This document shows positions 40,534 through 52,017 of a DNA stretch of 64,000 nucleotides, in pieces. The DNA is from Nectonema munidae. Taxonomy: Eukaryota; Nematomorpha; Nectonematoida; Nectonematidae. The first letter of the stretch is position 1, and the number at the start of each line of letters is the position of its first letter. Made by a program: the position numbers and the translations under genes. The notes under the pieces were generated by a model. It saw nothing but the letters and a program-made list of their open reading frames with translations, was not told where the DNA came from and did not search any database. The stretch covers positions 62,001-126,000 of the forward strand of contig JAUIRK010000774.1 in NCBI GenBank assembly GCA_030549495.1, given 5' to 3'.

Positions 40534-41353
40534 AGGACTGTCAAGTTTCAGAAATTGTCATGCGGGTGAAAATTTTTCGTCAAGCCTTTAGAGAAAATTC
40601 AAATTTTCGTTTTTTTCACAAAAAAACAGCCAATAAAAATGCCTTTGAGATGATTAATAGCCAATAGTAGACTTCATATCTATGTACGCAGGCCCCTAGC
40701 CAGAAAAAATTTCAGTTGGGGGAAGGGGCACTCCATTAGGTTAGAGCGATCAGACCGGTCTGTCCAAAACAGATGCTTAATGTTTTTATCATGGTTAGTC
40801 GATGAACCTTAGCGCAATATTGCTAAAAACAAGTCTCGATATAAGGATAAATGGGAAAGTAAATTAAAAAACAAGATTTATTCCTAAGCATAATTTTGAC
40901 TGCTAATATGTCATATTGATTCGTTATTTGATAGCAGTGCTGAATCAATTAAATATGATATATTTTTTACTTCTGCAAACTCTGAAAGTATAAATTCGCA
41001 ACAAAACATTGAAAAAAATGTACTCTATCTACTATTGAGGAAAAGATAATAATTGAGATAAAAAAAAATAAGCTAATATTAATTTGTAAAGAAAATGTTT
41101 TTTAAATTGTGAAAATTTGGTGTAGTATTTAAAATGAATTAGTTTGGATGCTAAATAATTAAAATGGAGAATTTTTTTATATTTGTAGCGCTTTTTCTTG
41201 CAGCGCACTTTAGTCCGACAAAATAAAAACTAGCTTAAAAAACATAACGAGATTTTAAATTTTTTTGTTTATGGGGGTGATTTTGGTCATGCGGGATTTC
41301 AACTCAATTTGCGGGTGACTCCCCGATCAATGCGGGTGACTTGACAACCCTTG
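40534..41353. mobile_element. hAT-like element, about 820 bp
   Basis: Left end CAGGACTGTCAAGTTTCAG; right end, reverse-complemented, CAAGGGTTGTCAAGTCACCC. Both contain GTCAAGT and nearby GCGGGTGA repeats. No clean 8-base duplication is visible, so assignment rests on tip resemblance only. It ends 27 bases before a Merlin element. Confidence 0.5.
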
Positions 41354-41552
41354 ATGGAAAGTTAATTAGTAAATTATCTGGGTTCTTTTCGTTTATACGG
41401 CCACATCAAGTAATCACCATTTCGTCTGCCTTTTATAGTTATTTATTTAATACTAACTGGCTGCAAAAGTAAGCACTGAAGAAAGCTCTATTTGTTACTT
41501 ACAAGATAAGGGAGTGTTGCATCAGGAGAGACTGTGAGCAAATCGGCATTTA

Positions 41553-42413
41553 ATGAAGCATGATTTATCACGGTGGAGATGCAATAAAAGTTTGTGCAGA
41601 ACTAAGTTGGGACTAAGACGCGATACGCGGTTAGAAGGTACTCGTTTAACTTTTAACCCGTTAACGCCCAATGTCGACTATAGTCGACTTTACAAAAATA
41701 AAATCGTCTGCGTTTATCAATGCTCTTTAATACAAATCTTCTGCTTTACATTAGATATCGTCTGATTATTCTGGTCGTTAACGGGTTAAAACGATTGTTT
41801 ATTTTATTCATGCACGGTGTCATTAACTTGGCACAACAAATTTTTGTGAAAAACACCTTAAAATGTCCAATACAGCGTACACTGATTGGAAAAATTATCC
41901 GTGAAGTGTGTGCGGATTCACTGCTCCGAAATCCTGTGCAAATTGGAGGTTGAAATCGACGAGTTTTGCTTCTCGAGAAGAAAGTACAATGTGGGCTGAG
42001 TTTATCCCCAGCAATGGGTATTTAGTGGGATATGCCGAGAAACGGGTACATGCTTCATGTACGCTGTTCCCGATAGATCCGCTGAGACTCTTCTGAGAGT
42101 GTATTTTGCCGGGAACGACAATTATTTCCGATAAATGGCGGGCATTACATCACTAAAAGGCATGGCGTACAAGCATCTAACTGTCGACCATTCAAAATAT
42201 TTTAAAGACCCTGAAACTGGAGAACATACTAACTCTATAGAATCGTTGTGGGCTTTCGCAAAATTGCGGAATAAAAAAGAATGCGGTAATGGGCGATCAC
42301 TAATCGATTCATATATGTGCGAATTTCTTTGGCGCAAAAGTAACAAAGTATTAGTACAAAGATTCAGAAGGAAAAATTTATTCACATATTGCCAATTTTA
42401 TTCCTTTGCTTAA
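41553..42413 (+). pseudogene. Merlin transposase, interrupted
   Basis: Pieces in order: RWRCNKSLCRTKLGLRRDTR (zinc-ribbon-like N-terminus), the MITE, then VEIDE at 41949-41963 (first catalytic Asp) with RRKYN after it, QQWVF...GICRETG-type residues near 41998-42060, and AYKHLTVDHSKYFKDPETGE with HTNSIESLWAFAK, the ISXO2/Merlin signature whose Glu (near 42240) is catalytic. Several frameshifts and at least two stops separate these blocks besides the 137-base insertion, so it cannot make enzyme. The last block (42135-42413) is a clean 92-codon frame. Confidence 0.85.
41653..41789. mobile_element. TTAA-flanked MITE, CCCGTTAACG family, inserted in Merlin transposase
   Basis: TTAA then CCCGTTAACGCCCAATG on the left; CTGGTCGTTAACGGG then TTAA on the right. 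The interior has CGTCTGC, CTTCTGC and CGTCTGA motifs and a 16-base palindrome GTCGACTATAGTCGAC. Nearly identical to the copy at 50441-50564 apart from part of that palindrome. The host sequence on both sides reads as Merlin transposase, so this is an insertion with a clean TTAA duplication. Confidence 0.9.
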
Positions 42414-42583
42414 ATAAAACTATTCTTAATATCCATTAGTTATTAATTTTTTTTTATTTCCGTGCAACAAAATGTGGGTAAACGCAGAGAATTTTCCTTA
42501 GAATTTGGCAGACAGGAGATAACTATAAAAGGCAGACGAAATGGTGATTGATTACTTGATGTGGCGGTTTAAACGAAAAGACC

Positions 42584-45235
42584 ATATTATTTGTTAGACA
42601 TTAAATTCTACTATTCGGGCATTAACAAAAAATTTTAAATAAATTTGAATTTATCTACAATTTTCAATATTCAGTCAAAGTAGCGGCATTCTGTTCATGG
42701 GCATTTTTACTTAGTACCCACAATTCACATACAGTACAAGCTGTTTAGTACTAAAAATGAGGAATTATGCAATTGGTTATAATGGTTGTTTCTTTTTTTA
42801 GATTTTTAGGTTTACATTATAAAAAGGCTTAAATCCTGTTAATAGTGATCTATTTTTGATGGGGAACATCTCTCCACTTCTATTTTCTCAAAATATTCAA
42901 TATGTTTTTACAAAATTTATGAGTGGACCGACCCACTTAATTGCAAATATCTAGTAGCTTGAAGAATCCATTTCCTATGCATGCTAGAATATATTGAGAG
43001 AACAAAATTTTACCATTTATGCTTCAAAAAAGAAATTCGCGAATAAACGTTTATAAAATTTTAAATGTTTAGCCTTAAAATTTTTAGTTTTTCACTTGTT
43101 GAGCACTTAGTATCAAAATTGCAGTGATTTTTAATTTTATACATCATTAAATGATATAAAAAATTTGATACAAAAAAATTTGAAACTCTAAAAATTAAGT
43201 TTGTGGAGTTTAAACTTGCAAAATCAAATTCCTACAGAAAATTTCTTACTTTACACTATTTTAATCTTAGCTTATAAGTTAAAGATTCATAACTACGATT
43301 TTCTATTTACAAAAGTGTAGCTGCTTGTCTATGGTCAATTTTTTTTCTAAAAATTCATTAAAAGACTAATCCACCTACTAGTTAAATGGAAAGCAGTAGT
43401 TCTTCCCTGTAGTCAGGAAACATAACTCCTTCTCAAATTAAAGAGGCACCAAGTGTTACATTTTTCTCATGATCACACGATATATCGTTTAAAGTGCTCC
43501 CACGTCCCTTTATTAACTTTATTACTTCTGGTTTGTTTTGTAAGACTTTCAGTTTGATGTTTTTTCTTTTTTTATATTTTTCACAATGAGATTTAATATC
43601 CTTTTTTTCTAAAATCAGAATGGTCAAATTAGTGGTAAAAAAACTATTGTAAATTCGGATTTTAAAGAATTTGATTGTCAATTTTCAACCAAGTAGTCAT
43701 TTTATTCGATAAAATTAAAAATGTTATGCAATTGAAGCTCTAAAGAAATTTAGATTTTCAAAAGTCTATTTTAATATAGAAGGTAAGATATATATTATCC
43801 AGGGATAAAAACGTCCCCTCCCTGATTTTTTCCATTAAAATTTTTCAAAGATTTTTAAACACTTGATCATTATTATAAATTTTTGCAAGTAAAAAAGTTT
43901 TCAAAACATTATTTTTCCTTTAAAAAAATAGAGCCCACATAAAATGAAGTAATTGAAATAGAAAATTTTCTGTTGTCTAAATGGATAAATGTAGCTTAAA
44001 TTCTCGATTTTTAACCTTTCAAATCCAATGCTAATAGTTTGCTAGAAGAGGCGGAAAGTGTGTTATACCATTGAAAACACTAACGACACCTTGTCAACAC
44101 TGCCGAAATTTTTCGTCTAGGAATTACCAAAAATTCACAAGTATAACACGCCTTGAAATTATAAGAGGAATGTATCTTTTGAAGCAAAGAATAAGGCAAA
44201 AAAGGAATTATACGAAAAACAATTCAATGCATACATAAAGGTGTTACACAGAAGTATATAATAGATATTTTAGTTACATCACTGAAAAATGTGATATATA
44301 GAAACGGTGCTAAGAAAATTACCATAATCAGATAACTGCAATGGAGAAAATTGCCAGGCCGAAAATTGGCATTGTAAGTCGTTGATCGATTTGAAAATTT
44401 TTATATTTTATGGTCTTGATTATAGGACATGTGATGATTTTACAATTCATTTTCTACGAAAAAAGTGACTTATAGATTATTACATATTTTTGATTTATTG
44501 TGATAAAGAAAATAGCAAGAACAAGCGAAAAATTTTATTTGATTAAAGGATTTGGATTCGAAATAACTAGAATAATGTAAGACACTTATGATTGACACTT
44601 TTTCAGATGAACTGTTTTATGATGTGACTCAGTGCGTTGACATCCATAACACACGCCAAGCGTATTATATCATTAGTGGTGATGGATTATGATGACAAGA
44701 ATAAGTACGTATGCGCATGCTTGCATATATATTGCATAATTTATCTACTGAAATCCATATAGTTTAAATCCTTTTCCTCTATAGACAGGAGAGCTTCTTT
44801 GCTTAGAAAGTAGTTTTGGTTTCCTAAATTCATCTACTACGCCATGATGACAGCACATACGGTGAAAAATAGCAGAGTAATTGGTACAAGACGCAGTACA
44901 GCTAATAGACGTGTAAGTTTGCATAAGAGAAATACTAGTACATATGATGAGGTGGTATATAAGAAGTGTAAGAGAGAGTTACTTCCTTCTTCCTAGTAGG
45001 CGGTGCAGCAAGGATGTGATGAGTTTGTAGATATGGGCAAAATGATGATGATGAGTCGCTGCTAGCGAAAGTGAGATTATGCATAGATGGAGGCAGGGAG
45101 AGAAATAACAGATAAACATGATTTAATCTAGGTTAGTGTGTCAATACGAAAGTTTGATGCAATTTCAAATATTCTCTGCGTTTTTATTACTCGCTAACGC
45201 TGTTTATGAAAAATACACAATGATATATTATATGT
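42584..45235. other. No gene recognised
   Basis: AT-rich sequence. 44600-45235 is freer of repeats and slightly higher in GC than its surroundings, and has no recognisable transposon ends; it could be regulatory or 5' sequence of FTZ-F1, but nothing specific supports that. Confidence 0.3.
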
Positions 45236-45454
45236 ATGTACAAAAGTTCTCTATATATCGCCATTACAAACATATACGAGCGTCATAAAATTCGGGCTTA
45301 TTCATTAGCGTCATCCTTTGTAAAATCTCTATCTCCTCTACACATGAAAAAGAGGGAGAAAATCATATCAGCGGCTGATGATGATGACAAGGAAACAAAG
45401 ATAAAAAGATATTTAAACAAATGTTTTTGTGAAAGAGATAGCAGTAGTTCTTAC

Positions 45455-45620
45455 CTTAAAAGCATAAATGCAAGGTGTGTAGGAAAATATTCAGACATGT
45501 CTAAGAAAAATGGCACACAAACACTCAAAAACTTTTTTTATTTTTATTTATTTTCACCCTCCCTCCCAGATTCATTCTCCTGGTGTAAATTTGAATTTTT
45601 CGTTTTTTTATAAATGTGTT
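45455..45620 (-). other. Candidate non-coding 5' exon end for FTZ-F1 (weak)
   Basis: A strong minus-strand donor, TTTTAAG then GTAAGAAC, lies at 45455/45454 inside a repeat-free stretch. In the phase needed by the DNA-binding exon, the codon before the junction is TAA, so it could only be a 5' UTR exon, with translation starting at the internal ATG of the DNA-binding exon. A 125-codon plus-strand open frame (45236-45613, rich in Lys and Asp) overlaps and is unrecognised. The left limit given here is arbitrary. Confidence 0.12.
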
Positions 45621-45883
45621 TTTCGTTGAGAAAGAAAGGAAATAATTTTATATTGAAGATACCAAATCAAAAATAACAATTATTAGCAGATTTCAACAAA
45701 GTGTAGTGAATTTATGGATATTTATTAAGATAACAACTGCTAGCCGTTGTATAAAATGCTGTAAATCAAGAAATTTTGGCGGAAGTTAAATTTTCACGAT
45801 TTGCGAGTTTAAAAAAGTTTGCGGAGTGATTTTTCGCGAGTAATCATATATTTTTTATAAAATTTTATCAAAAAGGTTTCAGA

Positions 45884-46003
45884 TTAACTGGTTATCGACC
45901 ACAGTCGACTTTACAAAAATGTGGACCGTGTGCGTTTATTAATGCTTTCAAATACAAATCTTCTGCTTTGCATTAGATATCGTCTGATTATTCTGGTTAT
46001 TGA
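45884..46003. mobile_element. Decayed TTAA MITE, CCCGTTAACG family
   Basis: TTAACTGGTTATCGACCACA on the left corresponds to the CCCGTTAACG tip with mutations. CGTTTATTAATGCTTTCAAA, then CTTCTGCTTTGCATTAGATA and CGTCTGATTATTCTGG match the intact copies over almost their full length. The right tip is lost. Confidence 0.75.
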
Positions 46004-46060
46004 TATTTTCGCAAAATATCAGCTTTTTGCGAAAAAAAGAATATCTCAAAAATTTCATAG

Positions 46061-46234
46061 CAGCGTTTTTCAAACTGTGTGTTCACTCCCGACCCTTCAG
46101 TGGGTCGCGTGAAAAAATAAAACCGGTCGTGACAAATAAATGAACCTAGTGAACAGAGTTTGTCTTATTACACCTAAGTCTCGATGCAAACGGTGGTTCT
46201 TGCTATGGGTCGCAGTTAAGTTTGAAAAACGATG
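46061..46234. mobile_element. hAT MITE, 174 bp
   Basis: Tips CAGCGTTTTTCAAACTG and, reverse-complemented, CATCGTTTTTCAAACTTA. The inside contains GTGGGTCGCG and GGTCGCAG words usual in hAT MITEs of the CAGxGTTTTTCAAAC type. No clear 8-base duplication. Confidence 0.6.
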
Positions 46235-46434
46235 AATTAAAGTAACACTAGAATTAAGTTACAAAAATGAAAAAAAGAACAGGTTAAAATTATAAAATGT
46301 AAGTAATTATATATAAAATTTACTATACAAATATTAACATAACACCATATTGTATTGTATATTGAAATATAGCCTAGCTAACCCTAGCTTGTGAAGAAAC
46401 AAAGTTGTAAGACGAATATTATTATTACAGCCAG

Positions 46435-46500
46435 ACTTCGTTTATCCGACACCATAACTTTCACGCATATTCTTGTCGGATTAACAAAATTTTATCAATA
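46435..46500. mobile_element. One end of a pogo/Tigger-type element
   Basis: CCAGACTTCGTTTATCCGAC, followed by a second GTCGGATTAAC, resembles the CAGTAGACCCTCGTTAAGTC tip of the 7621-7950 MITE. The partner end was not found. Confidence 0.35.
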
Positions 46501-46829
46501 ACTCAGACTAAATATTAAATGATTTTTAAACCAAATTTTAATTAAAATTTTGACTAGTTTTTCCAAGTGAGTATGTTTATATTTTTTATATCTTTAGATG
46601 TACATATTTATATGAAAAAAATAATGTTAAATAAATTATGTTTTTTATTTAAAAATATTTTAAGTTTACAAATTTAGTTTCTTATCAATGTTCCAATATT
46701 GGAACGTTTGCCATTCAAACAATAAAATTTATTTTTTTCTTTTAGTTTTATATACTATTTTTGTCTGATTTAAAATGTTTAACTCTTGAAGAAGCTAAAG
46801 ATTTTGCTTTGGGATTAGGTGTTTTTAAT

Positions 46830-47090
46830 TAAAAAAAAAAAAAATTATCATTTTTCCCCAAGGAAAAATAATTTTTCTTTTAAATAAAAAAGATAATTTT
46901 TAGTTGAAGGTGTAGGTTTTAAAAAAATTTTGGGGAAAAAAAAAGTTTTTTTTATTTATTAAAGATTTTTTTAAATAAAAAAAATTTTAAAAAATAAAAA
47001 AAGAAAAATATTTTTTGAAAAAAAAAAAATAATTATAAATAAATAAAATTATTAAGAAAATGTTTTTAAAATTTAAATAAAAAAAAAAAG
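46830..47090. repeat. A/T homopolymer-rich low-complexity block
   Basis: Runs of 6-13 A or T dominate about 260 bases with almost no G or C. It has no coding sense. Sequence errors in homopolymers are likely in such a block. Confidence 0.8.
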
Positions 47091-47689
47091 GGTACCTTAC
47101 TATGAGCATCATATCTGCAAAATGTTTATGCGAAGATAGCCAAATCCTTTTGGGTACAAGATTTGGATGATGTGTACCCTTTTTCAATGAACATTTATAC
47201 GGATGACTAAGGTGATAATAAAAATAAAGAAATCTTCCAGTTGGAACAAAAGTTGTTAAAGGTTTGACTTCAGTTATAAATAAACACGAAAATCACAGTC
47301 TTTATTTTGACAACTTTTTTTTCATCATATGATCTTGTTTTATATTTGTCAAGCATAGGATTTAAATCGATCGGAACAAAAAAATATCCTCTTTTGCCTG
47401 TAAAAAATTTTAAAAATAAAAAAGAGAATTTGATTATTGTGGAGATGGAAAAGTAGTGTTAGTACGATAATAATGTAGTTACTGCGATTTCGGGAACTTA
47501 TCCTTTACAAACGGCTACGCGTTATTGTTCAAAACAAAAAAAATATAAGTGTTCCCGTTCCGAAACTTTTTTTTATATAACGCCAACATGGGTGGAGTAA
47601 ATTTACTATAATAGATTGCCCGATGCTTATAGATCAAAAATGGTGATGTAATTTGTTTTCTAAAAGGTTGAATATGGTTGCTCCCTGGA

Positions 47690-48420
47690 GACTTGACTGC
47701 TATTGTAACGGTAAAAACGCAGTCTCGTCTAAAATTTAGGAGGCAAATATCTTCTATGAAGGTTGGATAGAGAATTTTAGAAAACGTAAAGATGGACCAA
47801 GTGCTCCTCTTTCTAATGATGATATTTTATATGGACAAAACCATTTACGCGTGTAAGGCAAATACAATAAAATGGCGTGATAGTTGGAGTAAGATCTTGC
47901 ATGAAAAGTGCTTTCCTTTTCATCACAAATGCTAATCTTTTTGTAAATAAATATTTTATCTTAAATATTAGTGCCCAAGACGACAACGTTCCCTTTTTGG
48001 AACATTTTATTTTTGTCTATTTTCTTAAAATGAATACTTTCAAAATTGAAACATATTATTAAGTGACTTTTTAGAAGTGGAATACTAATTTTTGAAAAAG
48101 GAATCTCAAGCAAAAGTTATAGTGGCGGTGAAAAGGTTAATGCGGAAAAAATCTTTCACAAATTATTACTTCCACTTTTATCCTACATCAAAGAGATGGG
48201 AAAGGTAAAGAAATTAGTGCTTCATCTCAAGGGGCACTCCCATTATAAGCAAGTACTATCGCCCAGTCAATCTTAAAAATATTTTATGAAAAATATAAAA
48301 AGGATATAGACAATTATTTGAAAATCTTTTTGAAGACAATGTAAGAGACAACAAATACAAATCAATAAAACAATTAAATAAATTATGTTTAAGAAAATAG
48401 ATCAAAGATTTGGAGTTGCT
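47690..48420 (+). pseudogene. Unrecognised coding-like relic
   Basis: Shifting plus-strand frames give peptides with ordinary amino-acid balance: IFYEGWIENFRKRKDGPSAP then LSNDDILYGQN, SQAKVIVAVKRLMRKKSF, and EMGKVKKLVLHLKGHSHYKQ. The last may correspond to the LLLDGHxSH motif of CENP-B/Jerky-type pogo transposases, but that is tentative. No ends were found. Several frameshifts and stops are present. Confidence 0.25.
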
Positions 48421-49662
48421 AGATAAAGCACAAGCGTGCAAGATTCAGGAAAGTTTGAGACTTATAATATAGAAAAAAAAGTTGACGTTGCATTATTGTA
48501 TACATTTTCAAGGTCAAGATCGCATAAATATAAATAGGTGGATTTATCAGTTTTAAAAAGTATACATATATAGAATTGCAGTATTTACAAATAGGAGTCG
48601 GAGGCGCAAAATATTTTCCGACTCCACAACTATGGTTATCATCACATATGACAATCAAAATAATAAGTTGCTATGATAATATGAAGATTAAATTACGAAA
48701 GCCTAAAGATCTTAGAAGTACCTTTAAAAAACAATTTTACAACAAAAAAATGGAATAAAATAATGAATATAAAAACAAATGAACTTGTATAAAGCTGCTT
48801 GTGAATTTACCATTTCATAAATAACGTACTTCGTTGAGTTTCGTGATATTAATTAAAAAGCTTTAGTTTTGTTTTAATAGATAGATTTTTATTCATTAGA
48901 CAAATAGGTTTTCTCCTCATAAAACGTTAAAATATGAACTTGAGTGAGAAGAATAAGTAAATGTTAGTTCTAGGCTATTTTAAATTGTGCGAAAAGGTGG
49001 ACACAAGAAAAAGCTGAACCAACTTCATAAAAGACTTTCAAAATGAACAAAGTAAAACTTTTAAAAAGCATTTAGAACTAAACTATTTTCAATTTTTAAT
49101 TCATAACATCTAACTATAGGAGTGTGATCATTTATAAAACATACCACTATTTCCAATGTTTATAGAGTACATTGCGAACGAATCGATAACAAGAATCAAT
49201 GCATGTGTGTGTGTGATAATAAGCAAAATTTATCGACCCACTTTTAAATAACACCCTACTATTTATAATACTAATAAACCATCCTATATTTTTTCACTCA
49301 GCTGCTAAAAGGTTTTTCAGTGTTGTTCGAGCAATTCTTCAAACTTTTTCTTTTACATTCTGTAATTTATAAATAAAATTAAAAAAATCCCCCCCCAAAT
49401 TTATTTAGTTGATTATTAGTTTGTTGTTAATCAGTTAATTTGATAGTATGTGTTTCTAAAGTACCAAATGACCATTTTGAAATTAACATTGTTCGATGAC
49501 CATTTTTAAAAATCAAAAAATAAACACTCTGTTAATTTAGTAAACGTAAAAAATAACTAATACCTTCCATTATTTTATATAACATTGATTGACAAAATAA
49601 ATAATTTACAAACGTTTTGTTTTAGATATACTTTGGAGGTATGACGCTATATTTAAGATTTT

Positions 49663-49979
49663 AAAAAAATTTGATGAAGAAAGACAAAAATGGTATAAAA
49701 TTTCAATACCATTGGTTGGCGACGTACACGATATAAAAAGATCAATGAAGTTTTCTCGATTTTTCAACATTTTCTTCCAAAATACCGTACAGACCTGCAA
49801 AAATGTGTAAACTTCACACGAGTTAAACTTTAATAAGAGTTCCCATTATTTCCCATAGTCCGATTTTATCTCAAAGTCGTAGATATTAAAAACTTCATTG
49901 ATCTTTTATATCGTGTACGTCGCAAACCAATGGTATTGAAATTTTATACCATTTTTGTCTTTCCTCATCAAATTTTTTT
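49663..49979. mobile_element. Foldback element with 92-base inverted arms
   Basis: Left arm 49663-49754 and right arm 49888-49979 are inverted copies differing by about two substitutions and one indel. Shared blocks include GACAAAAATGGTATAAAATT, TCAATACCATTGGTT and CGACGTACACGATATAAAA. The arms enclose a 133-base loop. No coding and no obvious target duplication. Transcribed, it would make a long hairpin. Confidence 0.88.
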
Positions 49980-50440
49980 TTTTATTTTAAGTAAACAAAC
50001 ACGATAAACTATAGAAATTTAGTTTAAACTAATTGTTTATGCCTTTATGTTCAAACTAAATTTTAATAATAATAAAATATAAATATGTAAACGATAAGTT
50101 TAGAAAAACCCATAGTTGAAAGTATTTAATTATTACATTACACTCATTTAGATAAAAGTTAATTACAAAATTATAAATTTGGTAAAAGTTATATAAAAAT
50201 GGGACGTGTTAAACGGTTGTGTGGAGAAAATATTTGCTCACATTTTCTCAAACTATTTTGTACTCACCCTTATCATCATTATATATATATTTTTAAAATT
50301 ATAGTTTTAGAATTTTCAATTTATAACAAAAAAATTATACTGGAAATAATTTTATTTCTATTAATTGTTTTTAATAGCTTCTTATTTTTATAATTTTGTA
50401 AACTTATCTTTCATAATTTTAATAAAAATGAAAAAACACA

Positions 50441-50564
50441 TTAACCCGTTAACGCCCATGTCGTTTACAAAAATAAAATCGTCTGCGTTTATCAAAGCTC
50501 TTTAATACAAATCTTCTGCTTTACATTAGATATCGTCTGATTATTCTGGTCGTTAACGGGTTAA
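50441..50564. mobile_element. TTAA-flanked MITE, CCCGTTAACG family
   Basis: TTAA then CCCGTTAACGCCCATGTC on the left; GGTCGTTAACGGG then TTAA on the right, both TTAA perfect. Almost identical to 41653-41789, except that the internal GTCGAC palindrome is collapsed. It contains CGTCTGC, CTTCTGC and CGTCTGA at the conserved spacing. High identity between the two copies implies recent activity. Confidence 0.9.
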
Positions 50565-50784
50565 TTAATATATTTTAAAGGTTTACAGTCAAATCGCACC
50601 AAAATCAACTCGCCTCTTTGTAATGCCAGTTCAAACTGACAAACTAATTAACCAACTAATTAAGGTAGAAATAATTTGGGCTAGTTGGTAAAAGTGATTT
50701 GGTTTTGGTGCAAGGTTGACCAGTCTCTATTTTTTAATACGTGTTGATTTTAGAAAAAAAATAATTAGATTATATACTCTAGCG

Positions 50785-51110
50785 CAGTGGTTCTCTGCTT
50801 TTTAAAAAAAATGTCACCAAACTTTTCTTTAAGCGGTCACGATTATCGAAAAATTAAAAAAGCGAGCAGGAATATTGGAAAGTTAAAAACACTGGCATTA
50901 CTAAATTCCTATTATCACTTGTTTAAAACAAAATAAAGCAAACTTTTCAATGTTTTCCCTATGGATATGAAAAAGTTGATACATTGAGGATACATAAAAA
51001 GTACTTATTTTGTAACACCTATCAATATCACAATTTAGCTTGCGGATCGGATAAACTTACTTCGCTGGCTGAATCTAACCCGCGGGCCATAGTTTGGTGA
51101 TCCCTCCCTG
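50785..51110. mobile_element. hAT MITE, 326 bp
   Basis: Tips CAGTGGTTCTCTGC and, reverse-complemented, CAGGGAGGGATCACCAAACT followed by ATGGCCCGCGGG, a well-known hAT end pattern. Outside 8-mers CTCTAGCG and CTCTAGAG match at seven positions. Non-coding. Confidence 0.75.
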
Positions 51111-51415
51111 CTCTAGAGGGCCGCGACAAAATCATAAAAGCGTTTTTTAATTAACTCCAAAATATTATTCTAGTTACAACATATATATGATTAAATTAAT
51201 AAATAATATTCATAAATCAATATATTTTTGAAATTTAGAGTGTTTTAATATATTGTTAGCCTGCTTTTGGGCAAACAAGAGATTGAGGGCAGCATAACGC
51301 CTTCAGGACCGGGATTGAGAAGCACAGCTAGAGTTTTAGAAGGATTAAAAATGCTATTTAAAATGCATTATTTCCTGACATAAGATTCACTGATAAATGT
51401 AATTATTCAGTTCAT

Positions 51416-51537
51416 TTCAGGTCCTATATTTTAAAGATGAATGATGGCCCGATTTTTTCAATTGAATTTATATATTTAAGGCAGGTGATTTTCTTTCTTG
51501 GGGAACTGGTCTCCATTGGCCCTCAAGGGATTATTAA
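51416..51537. mobile_element. Decayed TTAA MITE, CCCTTTGAGG family
   Basis: TTTTCAATTGAATTTATATA, GGCAGGTGATTTTC, TTGGGGAACTGGTCTCCATT and CCCTCAAGGGATTATTAA follow the layout of the 13740-13869 copy with many changes. Confidence 0.5.
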
Positions 51538-52017
51538 ATTAAAATCAATACTAGTAACGCATCGACATAACAAAGACTTGAGAGAGTGATTATTGTCACA
51601 TTTAAAAAAAATTTAATAAATAATTTGGCAATTGATTTTTTATAAATTTATAATATTTGGGAATTAGAATTTTTAAATCAACGTAATGGTTTACTGTTTT
51701 AAATATTTTTAGAATTGGTTTAAGAAATCAAGAGAAGGGTCGGCGTTCTTCAGCACCAATCACTCGCCCTCTACTTATAAACAGAGTAGGACATTTGCCA
51801 ACATAATAATTGTAAAAAGGTACAGTCATAGAATTTTAATGAGCGCATAAGGTGAGACTTCTTAAAAATAATTTTTGGATCATTTGCTACTTAACACGAT
51901 AGAATCTAACAAATTTACTAGCCTTACAAACTAACTGGCTATCTTACTATAAAAACTGATTTAAGAATACGAAAAAAAATTTAATGACTGGACAAATGTC
52001 CTTTTTTGGATTTATTA

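Larger units (their letters stand above)
41381..42583 (+). mobile_element. Merlin DNA transposon, 1.2 kb, broken
   Basis: Inverted ends: GGTTCTTTTCGTTTATACGG (41381) and, reverse-complemented, GGTCTTTTCGTTTAAACCGC (42583). They continue for about 60 bases with strong match (CCACATCAAGTAATC, CCATTTCGTCTGCC, TTTTATAGTTAT). Between them is a transposase of the IS1016/Merlin type. The expected 8-9 base target duplication is not clear. A TTAA MITE (41653-41789) has inserted in the coding region. Confidence 0.88.

Noticed and set aside
46830-47187. Minus-strand open frame in the A/T block
   Set aside because: Largely homopolymer-coded Phe, Lys and Ile; no domain.
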